IMG/VR virus record: IMGVR_UViG_3300022833_000027
Coordinates: 1 to 36,802 of that record
Reading direction: 5' to 3' (one strand)
DNA length: 36,802 nt
Origin: a virus
This document shows, one piece after another, positions 5,668-13,189 of the stretch. Position 1 is the first letter of the stretch, and each line of letters starts with the position of its first letter. The notes under the pieces are model-generated. The model made no database searches. It saw only the letters and a program-made list of their open reading frames with translations, and had not been told where the DNA came from. A program made the translations under genes and the position numbers.

Positions 5668-6056
5668 TGCTGCCCCCCTGTCATATAGGCGACCATGCGC
5701 CGTGTTGCTTCAATGTGGCCGTGATCCGGCCCGTATGCTGCTCGCCATGCTTTAGGTTCTCGATGGATCGCAATCTTGCTGGTGTCAAAGTTGCCCTGGT
5801 GGCAGCCATCGCAGAGTGGAATGCAATCCGAGTCTGGCGTTTTTCGGGTGCCACCACGATCCATGATGCAGTGGTGCGCCGTGGTCGTGGATAGCTGCGT
5901 TAGCCCGTAGGTATCGCAGATGACGCATGGCAACGAACGGACTTGGCCCATGTATGCTAGATCCGCCTGCCCATGCGCGCTTGCCCGCTTTGCCGTGCGC
6001 TTTGCAGACACCTGGCGCATTGCCTTTGGCTTGCTTGTAAAGCCGGTGCGTTTCAT
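5664..6056 (-). CDS. HNH-type nuclease, Ref/DUF968-like
   Basis: A 130-residue protein with a basic N-terminal tail, then PCVICDTYG (about 43-51), AHHCIMDRGGTRKTPDSDCI, PLCDGCHQGNF and a closing YGPDHG region. The paired CxxC/CxxC cysteines and the His-rich middle are the HNH/Ref pattern found in phage recombination regions beside NinB. The P1 Ref protein is a RecA-dependent nuclease; a similar recombination role is inferred. Start at 6056 has GGAAGG in front and an ATGA overlap with ninB. The open frame extends ten codons further upstream, without support. Confidence 0.75.
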   Translation of the reverse strand: MKRTGFTSKPKAMRQVSAKRTAKRASAHGQADLAYMGQVRSLPCVICDTYGLTQLSTTTAHHCIMDRGGTRKTPDSDCIPLCDGCHQGNFDTSKIAIHREPKAWRAAYGPDHGHIEATRRMVAYMTGGQQ

Positions 6057-6451
6057 CGCGCCTTCCTTTCCTTTTGCTCTGACCATGCAATGCCGTGACG
6101 GTCGCCGTATTCTTGGATGACCGTTATCAGATCGGCCATATGCTTGACCGATAGCTTGCTTGATTTAAACCCGACAGGAAAAGGCCCGCTGCCGTCTAAA
6201 CCTTCTGCAAATTGGCACTGGTGGCCCAGCGATTGCATGAATGCACATTTCCAAGTTTCAGGAACCCACTTGCGGCCTTCTGGCTTGGCCCTAGACACGT
6301 CAGACAACAAAACCCACATAAGCGCGTTTTGGTCTGCGTTGCGCGTTTCCGCCTTGATTGTTATAATTGCCCTATCCGGTGCCTTGGCGATCATTTCGCA
6401 TGCTAGGCGGCGCTGGGCGTCACCAATAAGTCGGATTGTATGGCCGCTCAT
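6053..6451 (-). CDS. ninB: NinB recombination protein
   Basis: A 132-residue protein of the NinB (lambda Orf) family. Recognisable are TRNADQNALMWVLLSDVSR (37-55), the GRKWVPETWKCAFMQSLG block, FPVGFKSSKLSVKHMADLI and VIQEYGDRHGI near the end. Lambda Orf/NinB binds single-stranded DNA and SSB and helps load recombination proteins in place of RecFOR. It fits with SSB and the ERF annealing protein in the same operon. Length is normal for the family. Start is linked to the previous small gene by an ATGA overlap. Confidence 0.92.
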   Translation of the reverse strand: MSGHTIRLIGDAQRRLACEMIAKAPDRAIITIKAETRNADQNALMWVLLSDVSRAKPEGRKWVPETWKCAFMQSLGHQCQFAEGLDGSGPFPVGFKSSKLSVKHMADLITVIQEYGDRHGIAWSEQKERKAR

Positions 6452-6609
6452 TTTAGCGTTTCCTTGCGCCGGTCCTTAGCTGCGATAACCTCCGGCAAGT
6501 TCTTGTAGGTCACGCCGATATTAGCTTCCCAATATCGGCGCAGTTCTTCGGAAGTTTCGCAGGCATAGATGCGGGTTAATACGTAGGCTGTGCCTTTGAG
6601 CGTGGTCAT
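6448..6609 (-). CDS. Small hypothetical protein, 53 aa
   Basis: A 53-residue protein starting MTTLKGTAYVLTRIYACE, with a probable helix SEELRRYWEANIG in the middle and a basic end. Start overlaps the upstream stop as TAATG; its stop overlaps the ninB start as ATGA. No family recognised. The position between a coiled-coil protein and ninB suggests a recombination or replication accessory, which is only context. Confidence 0.7.
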   Translation of the reverse strand: MTTLKGTAYVLTRIYACETSEELRRYWEANIGVTYKNLPEVIAAKDRRKETLK

Positions 6610-7304
6610 TAATACGCCTCCTTAGCCGTCCACGAACGCACAACCGCGTGAGGAATATCCTTGTGATTGCGCGCAGCATAGGCCTCTGCAAACGCAGCCA
6701 TCGCTGGCTTGTCGTTTGTCGCAATCCAATTGACCAGCGCCCGCATGTCTGCGATTTCGTGATGCTGAACAGTTCGCATCCCCTTAACGGTATCCTTCTG
6801 CGCGGCGCTGGCTGCTTTACGTGCTTCCATTGCTGCAGACTGCGCTTGTGCAGCTTCGCGCTGGGCTTCGATGTTCGCCGTGTCAGCCGCCGCCGCCTTC
6901 GCGTTGGCTTCGCGTTCAGCGTCTTGTGCCGCCTGCCATGCCGCCTTGCGCGCTGTTTCTTTTTCCGCTGCCAGTTTGGCCTTGAATGGTGCAACCGCAG
7001 CGACAAGCGTTCCTTGCAGCAGGTCAGCGTCGTCTGTGTAAACCTTGACTGCGGCAACCTCAGCTTTCCACGCCTTGTGAAGCGGGTCGGTTCGCTCTTT
7101 CGCCGCCTTAGTCAGATCGGCGCGGTATGTTTTGAACCCCTTGATAAGTTCATCAACCGCGTTCATCTGCGCTTCGTCCGTAACGCTTTCGCCGTCGGAC
7201 CAGTTTTGCGCCTCGCTGATTATGTCATCATATTGCGCCGTCACAACTTCGATTGGATCGGGCGGGCTGTTTCCGCCGATCACTGCGCGCGTGTTGTCGG
7301 TCAT
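6609..7304 (-). CDS. Coiled-coil protein of the recombination operon
   Basis: A 231-residue protein. Residues about 1-110 are mixed helical (ELIKGFKTYRADLTKAAKER). About 110-180 is an Ala/Glu/Lys/Arg-rich coiled coil, and the C-terminal 50 residues form a compact part (LVNWIATNDKPAMAAFAEAY). Similar proteins sit next to ERF or RecT and SSB genes in many phages without a known function. Its ATG overlaps the stop of the homing-type HNH gene, so that gene appears to be inserted between this gene and erf. Identification is by layout only. Confidence 0.7.
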   Translation of the reverse strand: MTDNTRAVIGGNSPPDPIEVVTAQYDDIISEAQNWSDGESVTDEAQMNAVDELIKGFKTYRADLTKAAKERTDPLHKAWKAEVAAVKVYTDDADLLQGTLVAAVAPFKAKLAAEKETARKAAWQAAQDAEREANAKAAAADTANIEAQREAAQAQSAAMEARKAASAAQKDTVKGMRTVQHHEIADMRALVNWIATNDKPAMAAFAEAYAARNHKDIPHAVVRSWTAKEAY

Positions 7305-7870
7305 TGCGCCGCCTCGCCATGATTTTTGTGGAAGCCGTATTTCAATTCAGCCGCCGCGCGGACGGTTATCGCTTCTGATTTTTCAATGAAATTTCCGAGG
7401 TTCTTACATGATCCTTCAACGCAAATTTGAGCTCGCCACTTTGATGTTTGTTTAATCCAATAAACGCCAGTAACACCGCTAGTGTTATTCAAAGACATTG
7501 GTAAGTTCTTATGGTTTTCTTGGTTCGTGACTTCGCGCAAGTTCTCAATTCGATTATCTTTTTTGTCGTGGTTTATGTGGTCTATTTGGTCGGTCGGCCA
7601 TTTATCGTAAGCAATTGCCCAAATAACGCGATGGGCGAAGTAGTGTTTACAAAAAATTCTACCACACAAATAATTTTTCGAACTGTCTGAGGTTAACGCT
7701 TCATTACCAGCGTGCCTATTATTCCAAGCGAAAGCGTTATGATCGGCGGCCTGTTTGCCGTCCGTAAAAAACGCCACGTCGCGCTTGCGCCAAAACAGCT
7801 TGCCAGTTTTTGGTTCATACCGCAACAGCTTGTGCAACGTATCAATTGTTGGTAAATCTGGTTTTATCAT
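7301..7870 (-). CDS. Free-standing HNH homing endonuclease with AP2-like domain
   Basis: A 189-residue protein. The HNH core is about 79-115 (AHRVIWAIAYDKWP, then DHINHDKKDNRIENLR), followed by SGVTGVYW (131-138) and KWRAQI, the start of an AP2/ERF-type DNA-binding domain. Such genes are mobile and cut intron-less or element-less alleles. The gene is clearly more AT-rich than its neighbours and interrupts an otherwise tightly coupled operon, leaving a 102-base gap upstream. Its stop nevertheless overlaps the next ATG as ATGA. Confidence 0.88.
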   Translation of the reverse strand: MIKPDLPTIDTLHKLLRYEPKTGKLFWRKRDVAFFTDGKQAADHNAFAWNNRHAGNEALTSDSSKNYLCGRIFCKHYFAHRVIWAIAYDKWPTDQIDHINHDKKDNRIENLREVTNQENHKNLPMSLNNTSGVTGVYWIKQTSKWRAQICVEGSCKNLGNFIEKSEAITVRAAAELKYGFHKNHGEAAQ

Positions 7871-7972
7871 AGTGCAAATGTCCTTGCATATTGATTGGGC
7901 GGCTTGAGTGTTTCAGCACTTTCCGCCCATTTTTTTAACGCGCTATAGGCATATTGTCAAAATACTTTTCAA

Positions 7973-8593
7973 TCATTCTGCGCGATCGCTTTGGAATTTC
8001 AATTTTGCATCGTCTTTGGCGTCGATCACGGGTTGAACGTGCTGCAATTCTTTCGGGATATTCTTCCATATTCTAATTAAATCATCCATGTCATCTGCGC
8101 CAAACAGCATATCCTTTGCTTCTGATACGGCTTGATCAGATGGGCCTTTAGGTGCTTGCTGCGCCTTCGGTAGTGCCTTGGCCGCGTCGTTGCCGTCGTC
8201 ATCCTCTGGCGCAATGCCTGACATGCTCATAAGCCCATATCGGCGCGCGTATGTAACTGCCGAGCCATAACCCTGCATGTCGTTTTTCTGCACGATCAGC
8301 GGAACTCTGCATTTCAGGACTTCGCCGCTAGGGCCGTGAATTAGCATGGTCTCAACGTATCGGCCCGTTTCATCTTCGCCCGTTGGCTGAATGACAGCAA
8401 TGCCAGACTCGTTTAGCGCGGGCAAGCATGCCTCAGTAACGCTGGCGAGGTCTGCATATTTGCTTTTGAAATGCGGGTTGTTTGCAGACTTTAAAGCCTT
8501 GCCCATCTTTGCCTGCGCAGATGCTAGGGCTGTGGCGATGTTGCCAAACACTTGCGCCTTTGCTTTGTTTTCTGTTATGCTGTTGTCAGTCAT
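7973..8593 (-). CDS. erf: ERF-family single-strand annealing protein
   Basis: A 206-residue protein. The N-terminal part matches the ERF family: FGNIATALASAQAKMG, ALKSANNPHFKSKYADLASV and the GYGSAVTYARRYGLMSM motif, followed by an acidic linker EDDDGNDA. ERF proteins anneal complementary single strands during phage recombination and genome circularisation. The start at 8593 has GGGAGA in front; an in-frame start seven codons earlier is weaker. SSB is the next gene upstream, its usual partner. The C-terminal third is variable and may bind other proteins. Confidence 0.92.
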   Translation of the reverse strand: MTDNSITENKAKAQVFGNIATALASAQAKMGKALKSANNPHFKSKYADLASVTEACLPALNESGIAVIQPTGEDETGRYVETMLIHGPSGEVLKCRVPLIVQKNDMQGYGSAVTYARRYGLMSMSGIAPEDDDGNDAAKALPKAQQAPKGPSDQAVSEAKDMLFGADDMDDLIRIWKNIPKELQHVQPVIDAKDDAKLKFQSDRAE

Positions 8594-8619
8594 TGCGGTT
8601 CTCCCACCGTTCATGATTA

Positions 8620-8656
8620 GGGCCGGGACTGTGGATTTGACGATCCTGCCCGGCCC
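8620..8656. repeat. GC-rich inverted repeat between ssb and erf
   Basis: gggccggg (8620-8627) pairs with cccggccc (8649-8656), an 8-bp stem with a 21-base loop. No clear T-run follows on the minus strand, so it is more likely an attenuating or processing hairpin than a full terminator. It separates the erf gene (and the NinB block) from ssb. Confidence 0.5.
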
Positions 8657-8693
8657 CTTCTTTGTCGCATACGTCAGCTAGATATGCAATAGA

Positions 8694-9101
8694 TTAAAAT
8701 GGCAAATCGTCGAGGTCCGCGCTATCTTGGCGTGTGCTGCTGTTGCCACTAGACGATTGCCCGCCGCCATTGCCTTGATCGTACCCGCCGCCAGACCCGC
8801 CGCCGTTGTCAGGCTTGCCGCCCATCAAGGTTACGTCCTGAACGTTCAGTTCAAGATAAGTCTTGCCGTCGTGTTCCCGGGTCTGCAATTCGCCAGAAAC
8901 GCAAACCTTGCTGCCCTTTGTCAGGTATTGCGCCAGGGTCTCGCCGCGCTTGCCCCACATCGAACATCCGATCCACTGCGTCTTTTTTCCATCCTTGCCG
9001 CGCTGTTCAACTGCGACGTTAAAACCGGTCACGGTTGTCTGCCCTGCGTTGCGCACCACGGCGTCTGCGCCGATGTTGCCTGCGATTACTGCGTTAAGCA
9101 T
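8694..9101 (-). CDS. ssb: Single-stranded DNA-binding protein
   Basis: A 135-residue SSB. The OB-fold covers about residues 1-92 (LNAVIAGNIGADAVVR, FNVAVEQRGKDGKKTQWIGC, YLTKGSKVCVSGELQTR, KTYLELNVQDVTLMGG). A Gly/Ser/Asn-rich linker and the acidic tip DLDDLPF follow; the tip is the docking site for replication and repair proteins. The GCAGGAGGAAAT ribosome site is the strongest in the window and is built into the last codons of the preceding gene. The protein coats single strands during replication and ERF/NinB recombination. Confidence 0.97.
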   Translation of the reverse strand: MLNAVIAGNIGADAVVRNAGQTTVTGFNVAVEQRGKDGKKTQWIGCSMWGKRGETLAQYLTKGSKVCVSGELQTREHDGKTYLELNVQDVTLMGGKPDNGGGSGGGYDQGNGGGQSSSGNSSTRQDSADLDDLPF

Positions 9102-9103
9102 GT

Positions 9104-9400
9104 TTAATTTCCTCCTGCGATTGCGGTTTTGGTTTCGATGATTATCTTGCCCTTGTGGCTTTTCACCTTGAGCAGCGCCGGGGCCTTCATGTGCGAAGTG
9201 TCAGCGTCAGGTTCAAAAACCAGCCCGGCCTTGACGAGCATCTGCATCATGGTCCGCATAGGTTCGCCTTGGTCAAAGTCGCCTTGAGTGAGCAGGTCTG
9301 CGCCGCATTTCGGGCATGGCTTGCCGATAAGGTGCGCCCCATAATCCGGCTCGTTGCCCTCGTAATCGCACCAGTCAGCATCGCATTTCAAATATTCCAC
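9104..9400 (-). CDS. Small zinc-ribbon hypothetical protein
   Basis: A 98-residue protein starting at a GTG preceded by GGGGGAA. Residues about 6-36 hold CDADWCDYEG and PCPKCGADLL, a two-cysteine-pair zinc ribbon. The C-terminal part has KAPALLKVKSHKGKIIIETK, probably beta strands. It ends in AIAGGN because the ssb ribosome site is part of its coding sequence. Family not recognised; a nucleic-acid or protein-contact role is plausible for a ribbon beside ssb. Confidence 0.65.
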   Translation of the reverse strand: MEYLKCDADWCDYEGNEPDYGAHLIGKPCPKCGADLLTQGDFDQGEPMRTMMQMLVKAGLVFEPDADTSHMKAPALLKVKSHKGKIIIETKTAIAGGN

Positions 9401-9402
9401 GA

Positions 9403-9636
9403 TTAGTTTCCCCCTGCAATTGCGATTTCATACATGTCCAGCAACGCATCAGCCTCTACCACAGCGTCCCGGTCCTTCTTGCGGCGGGCAATTACTGCGT
9501 TAAACGTTGGCAGGTCGTAGCCAAACGATTTGACCTCTACGTTCAGTTCCTTAATGTCGTCAGCTGCGTCGGTTTTAACTAATTCCAGCCGCTCCCTTCG
9601 TTCCACATATGCGGTCAGTTGTGCATTGTCGGTCAT
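9403..9636 (-). CDS. GapR/DUF2312-like DNA-binding protein
   Basis: A 77-residue, mostly helical protein with the GapR-type pattern: YVERRERLELVKTDAADDIKE, then VKSFGYDLPTFNAVIARRKKDRD, then ALLDMYEIAIAG. GapR is an alphaproteobacterial nucleoid protein that binds overtwisted AT-rich DNA ahead of replication and transcription and stimulates topoisomerases. A phage copy in the replication operon may help DNA synthesis. The start at 9636 gives an ATGA overlap; an ATG three codons upstream is less likely. It supports an alphaproteobacterial host. Confidence 0.8.
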   Translation of the reverse strand: MTDNAQLTAYVERRERLELVKTDAADDIKELNVEVKSFGYDLPTFNAVIARRKKDRDAVVEADALLDMYEIAIAGGN

Positions 9637-9821
9637 TCTTTGCATCCTAATTTTGGCATTGCTATTTTGCTGTCTAGTTGCTGCGAGACCTTTGCCACTC
9701 CATTGCTTGCTTTCTTGACCAGTTCGTCAAAAAAGTGCATGTCTTTTTTGTAAATCCATCCCGAAGCATGACAGAAGCCTTGTGACTCTAGCGCGCGCTT
9801 TTTCTTTTTGCGGTCACTCAT
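9633..9821 (-). CDS. Small hypothetical protein, 62 aa
   Basis: A 62-residue protein starting MSDRKKKKRALESQGFCHASGWIYKK. A basic first helix is followed by a short GF..ASGWIYKK turn; the same layout (basic helix, AGF/AGY, then a Gly-Trp) appears in the genes at 5515 and 2744. The start lies 8 bases inside the end of the ParB-like gene. No family recognised; a small nucleic-acid-binding protein is possible. Confidence 0.65.
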   Translation of the reverse strand: MSDRKKKKRALESQGFCHASGWIYKKDMHFFDELVKKASNGVAKVSQQLDSKIAMPKLGCKE

Positions 9822-10590
9822 AACCAGTCACCCGAAGCTCGCTGGCCATGTGCAGCCTTTTAACTGGCTGCCCAACAATAAACTTTTCCCAAGCACCAAT
9901 GACAAAAAGTTGCCGCTCAATTGGTAGCATGTGCCGGCCTGAAGCGGCGTCACGAAAAAAACGCTCTCGCAAGGCATGTGCCGGGCATCCATCAAAGCTG
10001 GGAACTCCTGTCTTGATGACATTGGCAAATGAAAGCGCTCTCCATTTATATCCGTTGCGTGTCGCGATATAAAGCAAAGCACCAACCATAACCCGCAGCT
10101 TTGGAACAACTATGCTAAAACTTTCGCGGCTGGCTTCTACGATTCCCGGCGATAATTCAATAAATTCAAAAAGCTCTTGCGCTGAAGCGTGTGTTCTTTT
10201 CGCCGTTCCCGGCTTTAAAGTCATAAGAATCCGAGCAATTGCGGCTAAATTTCCGGCGCTTTTATATCCGTAGAATGTCAAAACGTCTGACTGAGTGCGG
10301 CTTGAACCCATATCAATCGTTTTAGTGCTTTCAGGTGCCACGCCACTAACAACGATTGACGAAAACGAAACGCCCGCTTTCATGCCTGCTGTTAGTCGAT
10401 GATGACCGTCAATTAGAACGCCGTTTACATCAAATATAATGCTTTCGCCGTTCTGCATCCACTTGTCGGACGCCATGTCGCGAGCGTAAGCCATGACCTT
10501 GGTTTGCTTTAGGTTACGGTTGCCGATGCTGCTGGCAAGCATGCCTTTGGCACGCTCTGGTGTGATGGTTTGGATTGATGTTGTAATCAT
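9814..10590 (-). CDS. ParB-fold (DGHHRL) phage protein of the replication operon
   Basis: A 258-residue protein with ITPERAKGMLA near the N-terminus and GVLIDGHHRLTAGMKAG at about 57-72, the conserved turn of ParB/Srx-fold proteins. The remaining 180 residues are helical and carry no domain I recognise. Proteins of this layout are common in phage replication regions and are annotated only as ParB-like or hypothetical. It follows the helicase-primase gene after a 76-base gap with AAAGGGAG ahead of its ATG. It is distinct in sequence and layout from the ParB-fold gene of the modification module. Confidence 0.7.
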   Translation of the reverse strand: MITTSIQTITPERAKGMLASSIGNRNLKQTKVMAYARDMASDKWMQNGESIIFDVNGVLIDGHHRLTAGMKAGVSFSSIVVSGVAPESTKTIDMGSSRTQSDVLTFYGYKSAGNLAAIARILMTLKPGTAKRTHASAQELFEFIELSPGIVEASRESFSIVVPKLRVMVGALLYIATRNGYKWRALSFANVIKTGVPSFDGCPAHALRERFFRDAASGRHMLPIERQLFVIGAWEKFIVGQPVKRLHMASELRVTGYE

Positions 10591-10666
10591 TGCAAATCTC
10601 CCTTTGCTATGCCACTTGTTCCATACATTGCCGCGCGGGGCAAGATCTTATTTCAAATATTTTATA

Positions 10667-12103
10667 TCATTTTCCCCCGCCGATCTGCGCCAGCGTCTCG
10701 TGCTTGCCGTAAGACATGCCCGCCTCGTTAAAATCTAGCTTAACGGAACCCTTGCCGAACCCGTAAAGCTGGCTGTCACGCACCTTCCATGTCGTCAGGC
10801 GGACGAACTCTGAACCGTCGTCGCTGGTCTCTTGGTGAACTGAAAACCCTAAGCTGGGCTTGTTCGAAAATGCTGCGCTGTCTGCGATGTCGTAACCGGT
10901 AGGGCTGCGCGGCTTGCCGTCGGTCATCATCTTTCTCGGGTGAGCGATCAAACAAATATGCGTGTCGTACTGTTCAGCCCAGACGCGGATCTGCTGCAAG
11001 GCAAAGTTGATGTAGTTTGTCAGGCTTTCCCCAGGTGCAGGTAAATGCTCAATCTCGTTCCAAGGATCGACCACGATAAACTTGCAACCGTCGCGCACCG
11101 CCAGCGTGTAAATCATATCGCGGAGCCAACCTAAGTTGTGGCCCTCTGGGATGTCGTCAAAGGTCCGATGCACAACCCTAAAATTTGCGTCTAGGGCGCG
11201 TGCAACTTGTTTCTGTTCAGCTTCGTGCAAATCGTCCCAAGCCCGAGCAGTTCGCAGGCGGCATAAGTGATCTCGCGTGCGGTATGGGTGGGTTTCAAAC
11301 GACAGAAACCCGACCTTGATGTCTTCATTCACGGCCAAATGATAAGCGGCAAACGTCGTTATCGTGGATTTACCAGACCCCGGCGTTCCTGTGCCAACCG
11401 ACATAGCCCCGACCTCAAACGCTAAAACATAATCTAATTCTGGAACGCCAGTCCGCAAAACGCGGCGCGTTGGCAGCGGGGGCATGTCAGAAATACCCGT
11501 GATGTATCCGCCCGTCGGGTCAATCAACTTGGCTTCGGACATGCAGCGGCATATCTCGCTTTCACCGAGCTTAACCAGCACGTCGTTTGCGTCCTTGCAC
11601 CCGTCCGGCCAAGTGACATATCTGACTTCGTGGCCTTTTAGGATGTTCGCCACAGCGCGTGGCAGGCCCCTTCCAGCGCTGTCAGCATCTCCGGCCACTA
11701 TGACTGCGGACGAACGGCGCAACGCCTCTTCTGCACCCAGCAGACAAGCGCGCTTGTCGCCCTTTTCATCCCATCCGTCAGGCACCGACACGACGCGGCC
11801 AAATCCGGCCTGCATGATTGAAAGGCAATCAATCTCGCCTTCGGTAATTATAACCGGGCCGTCGCCTGATTTTAAACAGTCCTCGTTGTAAAGGCCGCGC
11901 GACACGTCTTTAGTTGACCGGAAATCCTTGCCTTCAACCGTCCGCCATTTAGCGGCGTAAGGCTTGCCGTTGCGCAGATACGGAAACACGACCGCCGCTC
12001 CCTGCATCCCGGGGTGATCCTTGCGAACTACCCCCATCCCGTCTGTCAAAGCAGGCACGAGGCCCCGGACCTGTTCGAGCCACTGGCTTGCATCCATCGT
12101 CAT
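10667..12103 (-). CDS. Toprim-helicase part of a T7 gp4-type primase-helicase
   Basis: A 478-residue replication protein. The Toprim domain has the catalytic ITEGEID (86-92) and GDADSAG (138-144). The RecA-like helicase domain has GTPGSGKST (239-247) for ATP binding and FIVVDPWNE as Walker B. A later CLIAHPRK fits the conserved His motif of DnaB/gp4 helicases. The start MTMDASQW follows GGGAG; the open frame continues back to 12157 and overlaps the zinc-ribbon frame. T7 gp4 carries zinc ribbon and Toprim on one chain, so this is either a split gene or joined by a +1 shift. Confidence 0.92.
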   Translation of the reverse strand: MTMDASQWLEQVRGLVPALTDGMGVVRKDHPGMQGAAVVFPYLRNGKPYAAKWRTVEGKDFRSTKDVSRGLYNEDCLKSGDGPVIITEGEIDCLSIMQAGFGRVVSVPDGWDEKGDKRACLLGAEEALRRSSAVIVAGDADSAGRGLPRAVANILKGHEVRYVTWPDGCKDANDVLVKLGESEICRCMSEAKLIDPTGGYITGISDMPPLPTRRVLRTGVPELDYVLAFEVGAMSVGTGTPGSGKSTITTFAAYHLAVNEDIKVGFLSFETHPYRTRDHLCRLRTARAWDDLHEAEQKQVARALDANFRVVHRTFDDIPEGHNLGWLRDMIYTLAVRDGCKFIVVDPWNEIEHLPAPGESLTNYINFALQQIRVWAEQYDTHICLIAHPRKMMTDGKPRSPTGYDIADSAAFSNKPSLGFSVHQETSDDGSEFVRLTTWKVRDSQLYGFGKGSVKLDFNEAGMSYGKHETLAQIGGGK

Positions 12104-12299
12104 CGTAAAATCTCCCGCCCATAAATGCGCAGTGCCAGCAGCACCACTGAATCCCATCTGCTTTGAACGTCACCGACAAGCAACGATCTTTTTTGTTTTT
12201 GCGGGTGTGGCTGCACTGCGGGCAAGTTGCTCGCTGCGTCCCACTGAATTGCCGAACCGTGATTCCAGCATCGTGCAAAATTTCGTAGCTCGTCGGCAT
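11949..12299 (-). CDS. Primase zinc-ribbon domain in a separate, overlapping frame
   Basis: A 116-codon frame whose first about 65 residues are a primase-type zinc ribbon: GTQRATCPQCSHTRKNKKDRC and QWCCWHCAFMGG. These cysteines would read the template signal for primer synthesis. After about residue 68 the sequence becomes low-complexity and looks like out-of-frame Toprim coding sequence, so the functional part probably ends near 12100. ATG at 12299 has GGGGGCAGG in front. The Toprim-helicase continues in the +1 frame; TTTTAC near 12110 could allow slippage, or the two may be separate chains. Confidence 0.75.
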   Translation of the reverse strand: MPTSYEILHDAGITVRQFSGTQRATCPQCSHTRKNKKDRCLSVTFKADGIQWCCWHCAFMGGRFYDDDGCKPVARTGPGPRACFDRRDGGSSQGSPRDAGSGGRVSVSAQRQALRR

Positions 12300-12326
12300 G
12301 ACCTGCCCCCATGAATTTACCGCCCA

Positions 12327-13022
12327 TCATCCACGCTCCGGGATGAAGCCAAACGCACCCGCAAACTGTCCGCCGGGTTTTGGCTTTTGCTGTTGGTCGC
12401 CTGGCTTAGGCGGGTAAACTGTTTTCCACCCGTTTTGGATTGCAGTTTCAACCGCGTCTTTCGGGCTTTCCATGCTGCCCAGCTTCTTTGCAAAAAGCGT
12501 TATCGCGTGTTCAGTCATCGCCGATTTCAGGGCCTTGCGGTGCGCCAGCCATTGCCCAGATAATTCATCGCCAAGAACACAATCCAAAGCGCATCGCGCG
12601 CTATCTTTATATTCTATTCTATTCTCTTCTATTCTGCTTGAAGCATTAGCTTGAGGCGGCTTGTTTCTTTGCAGTGACTTAGCAGCGTTTTCAGCTCGTG
12701 TTCGTCCACCACTCGCACCCCTTTCGGATGCTGAAACACTCGCGAACCCACGCTGAACCAACTCCGAACGCGCTCTGAAATTCCAAATCTGACCATTCTC
12801 AACTGTGATCTTTTTGGCATCTAAAAGTGCAGCAACAAGCGATCTTGCCTTGCGCGTTGAACACCTAAACAGGCCCGCCAAAACTCGGTCTATGTTTGGA
12901 ACAGGGGCGTCGTGTTTGTGGATTGCGTTTACAATTCTAAGGTATGCGGCCTCTTGCTCTAGGGTCAGATTGGCAGTGCCAAAGTCCCATGCCGCGGGGT
13001 CCATCTTGTAAAAGCTGCTCAC
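12327..13022 (-). CDS. DUF1376-type replication initiation protein
   Basis: A 231-residue protein. The N-terminal 85 residues match the DUF1376 winged-helix pattern (FYKMDPAAWDFGTANLTLEQEAAYLRIV, then LAGLFRCSTRKARSLVAALL). The middle is a low-complexity linker, and the C-terminus has a helical region that could bind helicase, as in lambda O/P-like proteins. It likely marks the origin region; no clear iterons were seen inside it. The start is a GTG overlapping the preceding stop as GTGA. Part of the middle (about 12600-12660) is AT-rich and could be an AT-rich unwinding element. Confidence 0.8.
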   Translation of the reverse strand: MSSFYKMDPAAWDFGTANLTLEQEAAYLRIVNAIHKHDAPVPNIDRVLAGLFRCSTRKARSLVAALLDAKKITVENGQIWNFRARSELVQRGFASVSASERGASGGRTRAENAAKSLQRNKPPQANASSRIEENRIEYKDSARCALDCVLGDELSGQWLAHRKALKSAMTEHAITLFAKKLGSMESPKDAVETAIQNGWKTVYPPKPGDQQQKPKPGGQFAGAFGFIPERG

Positions 13023-13126
13023 TTTATGACCTCGCCATCGGCAATGCGACGGGCAATATCAGCCGCCAGATCGCCAATGGATTTCCACGGCGTCGGTGCG
13101 TTTGTAATTGGTGATTTGTATGTCAT
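13019..13126 (-). CDS. Very small protein, 35 aa, heading the replication operon
   Basis: A 35-residue protein starting MTYKSPITNAPTPWKSI and continuing GDLAADIARRIADGEVIK. It has a textbook AGGAGG ribosome site and a GTGA overlap with the DUF1376 gene, so it is probably translated and couples that gene. Similar tiny proteins before phage replication genes have no known role. Confidence 0.65.
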   Translation of the reverse strand: MTYKSPITNAPTPWKSIGDLAADIARRIADGEVIK

Positions 13127-13154
13127 CTTCGGCCTCCTGTTTGGGCCAAGCCTC

Positions 13155-13183
13155 TTGCGCATATAGTTGGGCAATGATATAAA
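13155..13183 (+). promoter_or_regulatory. Plus-strand promoter-like site opposite the replication operon start
   Basis: TTGCGC (13155-13160), a 17-base spacer, TATAAA (13178-13183). This is one of the best sigma70-type matches in the window. It points away from the DUF1376 gene towards a terminator about 55 bases downstream. The complementary strand of its -10 area also reads TATCAT (13180-13175), possibly part of a leftward promoter for the replication operon. Confidence 0.55.
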
Positions 13184-13189
13184 GGCTTA

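Noticed and set aside
12100-12330. 76-codon minus-strand frame overlapping the zinc ribbon gene
   Set aside because: Its ATG overlaps the previous stop, but the translation is out of frame with the zinc ribbon and has no protein-like features after the first residues.
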